Shown here one piece after another: positions 40,276 to 49,831 of a stretch of 64,000 nt of DNA. The DNA is from Lysobacter sp. FW306-1B-D06B. GTDB lineage: Bacteria > Pseudomonadota > Gammaproteobacteria > Xanthomonadales > Xanthomonadaceae. The position numbers and the translations under genes are program-made. The DNA lies in contig NZ_CP151802.1 in assembly GCF_038446665.1 (NCBI RefSeq), forward strand, positions 806,001-870,000. Direction: 5' to 3'. The notes beneath the pieces were generated by a model. The model was not told the DNA's origin. It did no database searches and was given only the letters and a program-made list of their open reading frames with translations. How positions within the stretch are numbered: position 1 is the first letter of the stretch; each line of letters opens with the position of its first letter.

Positions 40276-40857
40276 TCAGCGCGTAACGGTGATGACGCCG
40301 CAGGCGATGCGTCCGCCCGCATTGCCCGTGGGCTGCGTGCGGTAATCGTCCGGCGAGGCGTGCACGATCACCGCCTTGCCGGCGACGTCGTTGGTCGCGC
40401 CGCCGCCGAGCGTCACGCCTTGCGCATGCGCGTTGACCTGCGCCACGCCCTCGGCGTTGGCGACGATGTTGTCCATGTCGCCGCCGTGGTGCGCGCCGCT
40501 GCCGACCTTGCCGTGCGGCTGCGCGGAGGGATTGAAGTGACCGCCGGCGCTGCTGGCGTCGACCGCGCTGCAGTCGCCCTTCTCGTGGATGTGGATGGCA
40601 TGCGTGCTGCCCGGCGAAAAACCGCCGATCTCGCCCGTCAAGTGCACGCCGTCGCCCATCGGCACGATGCTCAGCTTGCCGCTGACCAGGCTGCCCGACG
40701 CCGAAGCGAGGTTGACCGTCGCCGCCTTCGCGGTGGACTGCGCGGCCGGCGCCGCCGGCGCCGCCGGTGCCGTGCTCTTCGTCGGCGCCGACGAACTGCA
40801 GGCCGACAGCGCCACGACGGCGGTGGCGAGCAGGGCGGGCATCAGCGGGGTCTTCAT
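40276..40857 (-). CDS. sodC: Cu/Zn superoxide dismutase, lipoprotein
   Basis: The 193-residue periplasmic or outer-membrane enzyme has a lipoprotein signal (MPALLATAVVALSAC) followed by an Ala/Pro/Ser linker. The SodC domain holds copper/zinc ligands in HAIHIHEKGDC and SSAGGHFNPSAQPHG, further His/Asp ligands in GAHHGGDMDN, the last copper His in AVIVHASPDDY, and the disulfide pair Cys in KGDCS and GRIACGV. It removes superoxide outside the cytoplasm. MKTP at 40857 was chosen because AAGGAG lies seven bases upstream; the ATG two codons earlier overlaps that site. Confidence 0.94.
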   Translation of the reverse strand: MKTPLMPALLATAVVALSACSSSAPTKSTAPAAPAAPAAQSTAKAATVNLASASGSLVSGKLSIVPMGDGVHLTGEIGGFSPGSTHAIHIHEKGDCSAVDASSAGGHFNPSAQPHGKVGSGAHHGGDMDNIVANAEGVAQVNAHAQGVTLGGGATNDVAGKAVIVHASPDDYRTQPTGNAGGRIACGVITVTR

Positions 40858-40978
40858 CGGCATCTCCTTGCGATCATGCGGTGTTGCGAATGGGGAAACC
40901 GGATGCGCGGCGGGCGCATCGGGGTGGCGTGCAGCGTAGCGATGGGTGAGTGGGCCAGCGGTGAACAGCGTGATGGCC

Positions 40979-42393
<1,415 letters not shown>

Positions 42394-42397
<4 letters not shown>

Positions 42398-43458
42398 GTC
42401 GCTTCTTCCTCGACCTGCATCGGCAGCAGCAGGGTGAACACGGTGTGGCCGGGCCGCGAGCGGTACGCCAGCGAGCCGCGGTGCTCGCGCGCGACCTGCT
42501 GCGCCAGCGCCAGGCCGAGCCCGCTGCCCTCGGCGCGGCCGGAGACCAGCGGCAGGAACAGACGCTCGGTGAGTTCCTCAGGCACGCCGCGGCCGTCGTC
42601 GATGATGTCCAGCCGCAGCGCCATCGGATGCACCGCGTCGCCGATGCGCACCGCGTGCTCGGCGCGCGTGCGCAGCGTGACGTTGGCGGCGCCGGCCTCG
42701 ATCGCGTTGCGCACCAGGTTCCACACCGACTGCATCAAACGGTCGGCGTCGCCGGCGAACTCGGGCAGGCTGGGGTCGTAATCGCGCACCAGGCGCACCG
42801 CCCAACCGGCCTCGCTCTCGGCCAGGCGCAGCACGCGTTCGAGCACGGCGTGGATGTTGAGCGGCACATGCGGACGCGGCGGCGCGGGCGTGAGCAGGCG
42901 ATCGACCAGCGCGGTGAGGCGCTCGACTTCAGAACCGATCATCGCCACCAGTTCGCGCGAATCGCCCGACGGGTTGTCGGCATCGATGCGCCGCGCGAGC
43001 AATTGCGCGGCACCCTTGAGGCCCGCGAGCGGATTGCGAAGTTCATGGGCCAGTCCCTTCAGCGAAGCCGACAGCGCCGAGGGCAGCAGCAGCGCCGGAT
43101 CGTCGCCGGGGAACTCATCGACCGGGTGCGCCTCCAGCAACCAGCCGCCGTCGTCGCGTCGGCTCAGCCAAACATCGGCGAAACACTCCTCGCCGTCGGC
43201 GTAGCGCAGGCGGTTGCGGCGCAGGCGCAGCGGGGCGTCGGCCGCATCGAGCCGGGCCATCGCCTCGGCCAACCGGCCCTCGCCACCGTCCAGACCCGCC
43301 AGCGGCCACCCCACCAGCCGCCGCGCGCTGACCCCGAGCCAGCGCGAGAACGCCGCGTTGCACCCGACGATCGCCCCTTCCTCATCGCTCCACGCGACCG
43401 GCGTGGTCAGCGCGTCGAGCTCGGGGCGGGCGGTGTCGGGCGGGGTGGGGGTGGGCAT
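42394..43458 (-). CDS. ntrB: Nitrogen regulation sensor kinase NtrB
   Basis: The 354-residue soluble kinase has a PAS domain (residues 15-130, VAWSDEEGAIVGCNAAFSRW), a HisKA helix with the phosphorylated His in AHELRNPLAGLKGAAQLLAR, N-box WNLVRNAIEAGA and G-boxes DDGRGVPEEL and GSGLGLALAQQVA. It has no membrane segment, as expected for NtrB, whose activity is set by P-II proteins. The ATG at 43458 sits directly against an NtrC dyad and has a TAACAT box six bases upstream, so no ribosome-binding site fits; a leaderless start is likely. Confidence 0.94.
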
Positions 43459-43475
43459 TGCACCATGTTAGTGCA
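43459..43475 (-). promoter_or_regulatory. NtrC-binding dyad overlapping the ntrB -10 box
   Basis: Read toward ntrB the 17 bases are TGCACTAACATGGTGCA: TGCAC and GTGCA are perfect inverted half-sites, and the whole sequence differs from the classical NtrC/glnA consensus (TGCACCAnnnTGGTGCA) in only one conserved base. TAACAT (43465-43470), six bases before the ATG, lies at its centre. Occupancy would block RNA polymerase, which suggests NtrC autorepression. Confidence 0.75.
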
Positions 43476-43532
43476 AAAGCTGGGGCGCGCTGATCGGTCG
43501 AGCCCCTCACTCTGACCGGCCTCTCGGGCTTT

Positions 43533-43550
43533 CCCGTTATCGATACCGGG
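43533..43550. promoter_or_regulatory. Near-perfect 18-base palindrome before the 43556 gene
   Basis: CCCGTTATCGATACCGGG is symmetrical apart from one base pair and ends six bases before the start codon. It overlaps the GGGAGG ribosome-binding site. It could be an operator or an RNA hairpin that hides the start. Confidence 0.4.
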
Positions 43551-43555
43551 AGGCC

Positions 43556-44179
43556 ATGATGTCCACCGTCGAGCCCGTCAAACTGTTCTCCGAGTTGAAG
43601 GAAGAAACCTTCAGGCGGCAGCTTTCAAATTCAGAGAACTTCGATAGGTCAATCCTGACCTACGCAAGCGGCGCGCTCGCCCTTTCGCTCGGATTCCTCA
43701 AGGACTTCGTGCCGCTGACCCGGGCTGCGCATGCCTATCTGTTGTACGGGTCGTGGCTGCTATTCGCCCTGTGCATCACGCTTACGATCGCGTCCTACCT
43801 GTTGGCACAGCTTGCGCTGAAACGGCATTTGGAGATCGCCGACGACTACTACCTGAAGCAGAACACCAGCGCATGGGGTTCACCCAACACGCCTGCCCTC
43901 CTGACCGAGATCTTCAACTGGGCCTCTGGCTCCGCGTTCTGTCTTGCCGTTTTCCTCACCACCGCGTTCATCGCCATCAATGCGAAGGAGGCTTCCATGT
44001 CTTTCAACAAGGACGACAAAGGACCACGGCCCAATGTGAAGATCATCATCGACGATGGTGTGCGAAAGGCAGCGGGCGTGCCCCCCATGACGCGTATCCC
44101 AGGCGCGACACCGCCCATCGTGCCATCCAAACCGGAGACGCCCGCGCAGCCGACGCCTGAAAAGCCCAGGAAGGACTGA
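43556..44179 (+). CDS. Unrecognised membrane protein with Pro-rich cytoplasmic tail
   Basis: This 207-residue protein is not assignable to a family. A charged N-terminus (residues 1-35) is followed by two hydrophobic segments at about 40-52 and 62-84, a loop, a third segment around 122-143 (SAFCLAVFLTTAFIAIN), and a tail with KVKIIIDDG-like charges ending in a PSKPETPAQPTPEKPRKD run. Codon use is visibly less GC-rich than neighbours (for example TCAAATTCAGAG at 43626-43637), which suggests recent transfer. ATG at 43556 or 43559 follows GGGAGG. It stands alone between divergent ntrB and the next gene. The arrangement recalls small SLATT-like or holin-like membrane effectors, but that is speculation. 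Confidence 0.75.
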   Translation: MMSTVEPVKLFSELKEETFRRQLSNSENFDRSILTYASGALALSLGFLKDFVPLTRAAHAYLLYGSWLLFALCITLTIASYLLAQLALKRHLEIADDYYLKQNTSAWGSPNTPALLTEIFNWASGSAFCLAVFLTTAFIAINAKEASMSFNKDDKGPRPNVKIIIDDGVRKAAGVPPMTRIPGATPPIVPSKPETPAQPTPEKPRKD

Positions 44180-44331
44180 CGCGTCGACGACGAAGCCGCC
44201 GACGCGCACGCGCAAGCGCTCAGGCCCCGCTCACGAGGTGTGACGTGTGGGACTGCCATCGCCGCAGGGACCTTGGCATGATCGGCGGCCTCGCGCTGCA
44301 TCCTCCGCGGCATTCATTCAGGGATTGATCC

Positions 44332-45273
44332 ATGCCTGCACGTTCGCGCTTCACGCTGCTTCTCGCGGCGCTTCTGGTTCCGACTTGCGCGTTCGCAGGC
44401 GGGCCCGACATCCACACGCAGGACGTCACGCGTTTCTACGCGCTCTACGACGCCACCGACGGCAAGCCGACGGTGCAACAGATCCAACAGGAGTACATCG
44501 CCCAAGGCACGCCGAGCCTGGCCGAGTTCGCGCGTCTGCGACGCGTCACCGCGCAGAGCATCGCCGATCGCATGGCGAGCGATCCGGCCGTCTATGCCAA
44601 TGCGAAGCGATGCCTGGCCGAACTGCCGGCGGTCGAACGAAGGCTCGCCGACACGTTCGCGCGCCTGGCGAGCGTGTATCCGCAAGCGAAATTCCCGCCG
44701 GTCGCCATCGTCGTCGGTCGCGGTCGGCCGGTGGGCATGACGCATCCGGGCGGCGTCACGCTGGGCCTGGAGGCGCTGTGCGCGGCGGATTTCATGAATC
44801 CGAACGTGCAGGACCGCTTCGTGCATGTCATCGCGCACGAGTACGCGCACATCCAGCAGACCGCGCCGACCGAGTTCGAACCGGGCGATCCGCAGGCCAC
44901 GGTGCTGCGCCTGGCGCTGGCCGAAGGCACGGCCGAGTTCATCGCCGAACTCGTCTCGGGCAACGTCGGTAATTCGCGCCACGCCGGATGGACGCGGGGC
45001 AAGGAAGCGCAGATCGAATCGGCCTTCGCGCGCGACATGGACAGCACCGACCTGTCGGCGTGGTTCTACGACTACCGCAGCGGATCGGATGCGCCGTACG
45101 ACCTGGGCTACTGGGTCGGCTATCGCATCGTGAAGGCGTATTACCTGCGCGCGGACGATCGCAGGCAGGCGGTGAAGGACATCCTCGAGATGGACGATCC
45201 CAAGGCGTTCCTGGCGCGCAGCGGCTGGACGCCCGGCATGAGCCTGCCGGGCGCGTTGGCCGTGGGCGATTGA
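44332..45273 (+). CDS. Exported HEYAH zinc metalloprotein, DUF2268-like
   Basis: The 313-residue protein has a signal peptide (about residues 1-22, FTLLLAALLVPTCAFAGG). Residues 165-172 contain VIAHEYAHIQQ, the HExxH zinc motif, and AEGTAEFIAELVSG about 40 residues on supplies the likely third ligand, as in the DUF2268/COG5504 predicted Zn-protease family. VPVAIVVGRG-type strand and GVTLGLEALC precede the zinc helix, as in that family. The C-terminal half is helical (YWVGYRIVKAYYLRADDRRQ). Peptidase activity is predicted, not known. It is convergent with the cupin gene, nine bases away. Confidence 0.78.
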   Translation: MPARSRFTLLLAALLVPTCAFAGGPDIHTQDVTRFYALYDATDGKPTVQQIQQEYIAQGTPSLAEFARLRRVTAQSIADRMASDPAVYANAKRCLAELPAVERRLADTFARLASVYPQAKFPPVAIVVGRGRPVGMTHPGGVTLGLEALCAADFMNPNVQDRFVHVIAHEYAHIQQTAPTEFEPGDPQATVLRLALAEGTAEFIAELVSGNVGNSRHAGWTRGKEAQIESAFARDMDSTDLSAWFYDYRSGSDAPYDLGYWVGYRIVKAYYLRADDRRQAVKDILEMDDPKAFLARSGWTPGMSLPGALAVGD

Positions 45274-45282
45274 GGCGCGCGC

Positions 45283-45696
45283 TCAGCGCCCGGGCATCAC
45301 CGCGGGCTTGCCTGCATCCTTCAGGAAGAACACGACGAACTTCGCCGGCTCGGTCTTGCTGGCGTTGCGGCTGACGGCGTGGATGTCGCCGGGCTTCTCG
45401 GTCCAGGCCTGGCCCGCTTTCAGCGTGACTTCCTCGCCGCCTTCCACGGCCATCGTCACCGCACCCTCCAGCACGTACACGAACGCGTATGCATCGTGAT
45501 GGTGCAGCGGCGAGGAGCCGCCCGGCGGATACGTCACGGTGAGCACGTGCCCTTCCTTACCCGGGTAGTCGGGCAGCGGCTGGGTCAGGACCGGCGTGAC
45601 GACGGGGCCGGGGGCCGCGCTGTGGTGCTGGCCGTGGGCGACGGCGCCGACCGATAGCATCGCGATGGTCAGGCCGAGGGAGTGGTAGATGCGCAT
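45283..45696 (-). CDS. Secreted cupin-domain protein
   Basis: The 137-residue protein has a signal peptide (MRIYHSLGLTIAMLSVGAVAHG) and one cupin barrel. Motif 1 is PGGSSPLHHHDAYAFVYVLEG (metal-type HHH...E, positions by pattern), motif 2 is KPGDIHAVSRNAS. The conserved His residues suggest a bound metal ion. Such periplasmic cupins are common in xanthomonads with unknown substrates. Start at 45696 gives the only credible signal sequence. Confidence 0.85.
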   Translation of the reverse strand: MRIYHSLGLTIAMLSVGAVAHGQHHSAAPGPVVTPVLTQPLPDYPGKEGHVLTVTYPPGGSSPLHHHDAYAFVYVLEGAVTMAVEGGEEVTLKAGQAWTEKPGDIHAVSRNASKTEPAKFVVFFLKDAGKPAVMPGR

Positions 45697-45976
45697 GGGG
45701 GAAACTCCGGTGTCCGCCGTACTGGGCACGGCGAGAGTGGTGATGAAGGCGAGGCGTCGTGACGTCGCGGGCCTTCGGCGCAAGGAGTCTAGGAAGCACC
45801 CCCACGCGCAGGTAGCCCCGCGCGGGGACGCTTCGTGTTGAGCCGGGCGCAACAATGCGGCCCCTCGCGCGCGAGATGAACACGCGTCCAAACCCTGCCG
45901 GTCTACCGTGCATCCCTGCACATGTGGGCATCGCTGCGATGCCGTTACAGTTCGCGCCGTCGAAGGGAGATCGCTC

Positions 45977-47326
45977 ATGCGCAAGGTGCTCGTGTCCGTG
46001 CTGGTTCTGATCGCGCTGCTGGCCGGCGCCGCCTATTGGTGGATGCGCCCGCAGCGCGACCCACCGCCCGATCCGCGCATGGCCTGCCACGTCGGCCTCT
46101 ATCGCCTGGACGACGGGCGCTGGGTGGACTTCGCGCCCGTGTCGGGCGAAGGACTGCGCTGGCGCCTGATGGACGGACGCACCGGTAAGGTGGTGCAGGA
46201 CGCCGCGGGCAAGTGGACCGGCACCGTCGGTTGGAGCGATCGCGCCGATCCCACGCCGGTGTCGCTGGGCACGTGCGAAGCGCCGGCGTTCTCGTTCGAG
46301 GGGCAGCGCGGGACGAGGCTCGAATTCAAGGCCGTGGAAACCCGCTTCCAGGGCAACGGCGAAACGCTGGCGGGCCGGCTGGTGATGCCGCCGGGCGATG
46401 GGCCGGTGCCGATCGCGGTGATGGTGCACGGCTCGGAGCGTTATTCGGCGCGCACGTTCAACGCGTTCCAGCGCATCTTCCCGGCGCACGGCATCGGCGT
46501 GTTCGTGTACGACAAGCGCGGCACGGGCGAGAGCACCGGCCGCTACTCGCAGGACTTCCACCTGCTCGCCGACGACGCCGCGGCCGCATTGAAGGAAGCG
46601 CGTCGCCTCGCCGGTTCGCGCGCGGGCCGCGTGGGCTACAGCGGCGGCAGCCAGGCGGGCTGGATCGAACCGCTCGCCGCGCAGCGCAGCGATCCGGCAT
46701 TCGTCGCGGTGAGCTACGGCCTGGCCGACAGCCCGCTGGCCGAAGACCGCGACCAGGTGCAGCTGGACCTGATCAAGGCCGGCTTCCACGGCGATGCGCT
46801 GGTGAAGGCGCGCGAAGTCAGCGACGCCACCGGCGCGGTGATGGCCTCGGGCTTCAAGGACGGCTTCGATCGGCTGGAAGCGGTGAAGGCGAAGTACGGC
46901 AAGGAGCCGTGGTGGAGCGCGATGCAGGGCGAGTACACCGGCGATCTGGTCAAGCATTCGCCGCTGATGCTGCGCCTGTTCGGTCCGCTGCACGACGAAG
47001 GCACCACGTGGAGCCACGATCCGATGCCGCCGCTGCGCGCGACGAAAGTGCCGCTGCTGTGGATCATCGCCGGCAGCGACGCCGAGGCGCCGCCGGAAGA
47101 ATCGCGTCGCCGCTTGCTGTCGGTCGCGCGCGAGAACGCGAACGTGGAGGTGGTGGAGTTCCCCGGCACCGACCACGGCATCATCGAGTTCGACACCGGA
47201 GCCGACGGCGAGCGCACCGCGACGCGCTACGCCGATGGCTACTACGCAATGCTGGTGGACTGGATCCGCGATGGCGCCTTGCGCGCCGAGCCGTACGGCA
47301 ATGCGGAGCGGTTGGCGCCGCGGTGA
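45977..47326 (+). CDS. Membrane-anchored alpha/beta hydrolase
   Basis: The 449-residue protein has an N-terminal anchor (VLVSVLVLIALLAGAAYWW), a beta-rich N-terminal domain (residues 30-115) and an alpha/beta hydrolase domain. The oxyanion segment is MVHGSERYSART, then YDKRGTGESTGRYSQDF, the nucleophile elbow GYSGGSQAG (Ser in G-x-S-x-G), the acid in IIAGSDAEAPPEES and the His in GTDHGIIEF. An ester or peptide substrate is likely but not defined. TACAGT (45946-45951) and AAGGGAG before the ATG support the start. Hairpins at 47338-47409 follow the stop. Confidence 0.88.
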   Translation: MRKVLVSVLVLIALLAGAAYWWMRPQRDPPPDPRMACHVGLYRLDDGRWVDFAPVSGEGLRWRLMDGRTGKVVQDAAGKWTGTVGWSDRADPTPVSLGTCEAPAFSFEGQRGTRLEFKAVETRFQGNGETLAGRLVMPPGDGPVPIAVMVHGSERYSARTFNAFQRIFPAHGIGVFVYDKRGTGESTGRYSQDFHLLADDAAAALKEARRLAGSRAGRVGYSGGSQAGWIEPLAAQRSDPAFVAVSYGLADSPLAEDRDQVQLDLIKAGFHGDALVKAREVSDATGAVMASGFKDGFDRLEAVKAKYGKEPWWSAMQGEYTGDLVKHSPLMLRLFGPLHDEGTTWSHDPMPPLRATKVPLLWIIAGSDAEAPPEESRRRLLSVARENANVEVVEFPGTDHGIIEFDTGADGERTATRYADGYYAMLVDWIRDGALRAEPYGNAERLAPR

Positions 47327-47337
47327 CGGGAGTTCTT

Positions 47338-47409
47338 CCTTCTCCCCTCGCGGGAGAAGGTGCCGCGAAGCGCCCTCACCCCAACCCCTCTCCCGCACGC
47401 GGGAGAGGG
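47338..47409. terminator. Tandem hairpins between convergent hydrolase and kinase genes
   Basis: Two perfect stems lie at 47338-47360 (CCTTCTCCC/GGGAGAAGG) and 47386-47409 (CCCTCTCCCGC/GCGGGAGAGGG). They are of the same family as those at 38109-38266 and lie at the same kind of convergent junction. A terminator role is likely but there is no U tract. Confidence 0.55.
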
Positions 47410-47423
47410 TCCAACGCGCAAGC

Positions 47424-48107
47424 TCACGCAGGCCGATACGGCAACCGCAGCACGACGTCGACGCCACCGTCGTCCGTCGCGCGCGTGGCCAGCTCGCCGC
47501 CGTGCCCCGTCGCGATCGCACTGGCGATCAGCAGCCGCAGGCCCAGGCCGTCGCCGGCCGGTGCGGGCTGCGGCTCGGTGAACAACGTGTCCACGTTGCT
47601 CGACGCACGCAGCGCCGCACTCAGCGGCCCGGCCAACCAAACGCCGCCGTCGTCCAGGCGCACCGTCACCGTGCCCTTGGTTGCGTTCGCGACGCCCGCT
47701 TCCAGTGGCGTGTCCAGCGGCGTCGACACCAGCCAGAAGAATGTGGAAAGCAGGTTCGCCAGGCGCGAGGCATCGCCTTCCAGGCAGACGTTGTCGGCGC
47801 CGTCCTCGTAGCTGACCTCCACCGCGTTGGCGCCGATGCCGCGGCTGGCTTCGATGATCAGCGCCAGGTCGATCGGCCCGCTGCGCGTGAGCAGGCGGCC
47901 CTGGTCGGAACGCACCCAGTCGCCGATCTCGTCGATCATGCCGGTGAGCCGGCGAATCTGCCGGTCCACCAGCTCGAACAGTTCGTCGCGCTCGGGCCCG
48001 TCGGCCGAACCGTGCCGCAGCAGGAACAGGGCGGACTGGATCGGTGACAGCGGGCCGCGCAGGTCGTGCGCCCACTTGCTCATCCAGTGTGGGCTGGTGC
48101 CGTTCAT
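47424..48107 (-). CDS. Minimal sensor-less histidine kinase
   Basis: The 227-residue protein is little more than a kinase core: HisKA with His14 in WAHDLRGPLSPIQSAL and an ATPase domain whose G2 box is GDGLGLRLLIASAIATGHGG. The N-box is poorly conserved (ANLLSTFFWLVS rather than N-x-x-x-N), so ATP binding and kinase activity are uncertain; it may be a phosphotransfer or scaffold unit. No membrane or sensor domain is present. It is the last of three overlapping kinase genes, sharing ATGA with the hybrid kinase before it, which argues for action in the same relay. Confidence 0.85.
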   Translation of the reverse strand: MNGTSPHWMSKWAHDLRGPLSPIQSALFLLRHGSADGPERDELFELVDRQIRRLTGMIDEIGDWVRSDQGRLLTRSGPIDLALIIEASRGIGANAVEVSYEDGADNVCLEGDASRLANLLSTFFWLVSTPLDTPLEAGVANATKGTVTVRLDDGGVWLAGPLSAALRASSNVDTLFTEPQPAPAGDGLGLRLLIASAIATGHGGELATRATDDGGVDVVLRLPYRPA

Positions 48108-49831
48108 TGCGGTGTGTCCTCAGCGAGCGGACGCAATCCCTTGCTGCAGATGTCCATGATGGCCTGGATGTCCGGCGGCTTGACCAGGTGATGGTCGAAG
48201 CCCGCCTGCAGCGTGCGCTGCCTGTCTTCCGGCTGGCCCCAGCCGGTGACGGCGACGATCACCAGCGTGGCGCCGTGCGCGTCGCGCAATGCGCGCGCCA
48301 CGTCGTAACCACTGCGCCCGGGCATGCCGACGTCGAGGAAGACGATCTCCGGTACGAAGCCCGCCACTTCGGCTTCCACCGTCTGCGGGTCGTATACCGC
48401 GCGCGTGTCGTGGCCGAGCAGGCGCACCATCATCGCCAGCGTGTCGGCGGCGTCGCGGTTGTCGTCCACCACCAGCACGCGACGCGGCGCCGAAGCGATG
48501 CCGCGCGTGGCCGGCAGCGCAGGCGCCACCACTTCGGTCACGCCCGCCTGCGGCAAGTGCACCCGGAACGTCGAGCCGTGACCTGGGCCTTCGCTTTGCA
48601 CTTCCACGCGGCCGCCGTGCATCTCGGTCAGGCGCTGCACCAGCGTCAGGCCGATGCCGAGGCCGCCGCGCGAGCGTTCCACCGTGGTGTCCACCTGGCG
48701 GAACATCTCGAACACGGTTTCCATCTGCTCCGCCGTCAGGCCGATGCCGGTGTCGCGCACCCAGACCTGCACTTCCGCGTCGCAGAGCTGTGCGCCCAGT
48801 TCGATGCGGCCGTCGGGATCGGAGTACTTCGCCGCGTTGTTGAGCAGGTTCGCGAACACCTGGGCCAGACGCGCATGGTCCGCATCCAGCGGCACCGGCG
48901 CCTCGGGCAATTGCAGGTGCAGGCTGTGGCCGCCCTGGTCGATGAGCGGGCGCGCGGTATCGACGGCGGCGGCGATCACGTCCTGCAGCACGGTCGTTCC
49001 GCGCCGCAGCGTGAGCTTGCCGCGCGTGATGCGGGCGATGTCGAGCAGGTCCTCGATCATGCGCACCAGCAGCGACAGCTGACGCTCCATCATCGTCAGC
49101 AGCGGGTCGTGGTCGTCCGGCGCGCGCAGGCGTCGCACGGCGAGCGCGTTCTGCAACGGCGCCAGCGGATTGCGCAGTTCGTGCGCCAGCGTGGCGAGGA
49201 ACTCGTCCTTGCGCTGATCGGCCTCGCGCAACTGGCGCTCGGCGCGCGTGCGTTCCTTGTTCTCGGCCAGCAGTTCGCGGTTGCGCAGCGCCAGCTCCGT
49301 GTTGGCGACGCGCAGCGAGGCGTTCAGGCGTTCCAGCTCGCGCGCCTTCTCCAGCTCCAGCTCGCGGTGCTTGTTCTCCAGGCTGGCGTTGAGCACCTGC
49401 AGCTCGCGCCGCTTGCGGTACAACTCGGCCAGCACCGAGACCTTGGTGCGCATGATCTCCGGGATCACCGGCACCATGACGTAGTCCACCGCGCCGAGCT
49501 TGTAGCCGCGCAGGCGGTCCAGGTCGCTCAGGTTCACGGCGGTGACGAAGATGATCGGCGTGTTCTCGAAGCGCGGATGCTGGTGGATCAGCGTCGCCGT
49601 TTCGAAGCCGTCCATCACCGGCATGTTCACGTCGAGCAGGATGACCGCGTACTCGTCCTCCATCAGCAGCTTCAGCGCTTCCATGCCCGAACGCGCGTCC
49701 ACCAGCTCTTCGCCCAGCGGCTCCAGGATGGTGCGATAGGTCAACAGGCGCCCGGGCTGGTCGTCGACCAGCAGGATCTTGACCGGTGCGGCCGCCGTGG
49801 CGGCCGCGGCATCGTTCAGCGTTGCAGCCAT
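48104..49831 (-). CDS. REC-HisKA-HATPase-REC hybrid kinase
   Basis: The 575-residue cytoplasmic protein has a receiver (phosphorylated Asp67 in AVILLDVNMPVMDG), a coiled coil (about residues 135-210), a HisKA with His217 in FLATLAHELRNPLAPL, an ATPase domain (N-box FANLLNNAAKYSD, G2 box GGLGIGLTLVQRLTEMHGG) and a C-terminal receiver (FLDVGMPGRSGYDV, Lys in HHLVKPP). The first receiver lacks the usual Lys: DYVMVPV in place of DYxxKP. Start MAATLND at 49831 lies inside the last codons of the upstream giant kinase (16-base overlap), so the genes are coupled. It resembles kinases that receive phosphate from a partner and pass it on. Confidence 0.92.
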   Translation of the reverse strand: MAATLNDAAAATAAAPVKILLVDDQPGRLLTYRTILEPLGEELVDARSGMEALKLLMEDEYAVILLDVNMPVMDGFETATLIHQHPRFENTPIIFVTAVNLSDLDRLRGYKLGAVDYVMVPVIPEIMRTKVSVLAELYRKRRELQVLNASLENKHRELELEKARELERLNASLRVANTELALRNRELLAENKERTRAERQLREADQRKDEFLATLAHELRNPLAPLQNALAVRRLRAPDDHDPLLTMMERQLSLLVRMIEDLLDIARITRGKLTLRRGTTVLQDVIAAAVDTARPLIDQGGHSLHLQLPEAPVPLDADHARLAQVFANLLNNAAKYSDPDGRIELGAQLCDAEVQVWVRDTGIGLTAEQMETVFEMFRQVDTTVERSRGGLGIGLTLVQRLTEMHGGRVEVQSEGPGHGSTFRVHLPQAGVTEVVAPALPATRGIASAPRRVLVVDDNRDAADTLAMMVRLLGHDTRAVYDPQTVEAEVAGFVPEIVFLDVGMPGRSGYDVARALRDAHGATLVIVAVTGWGQPEDRQRTLQAGFDHHLVKPPDIQAIMDICSKGLRPLAEDTPQ

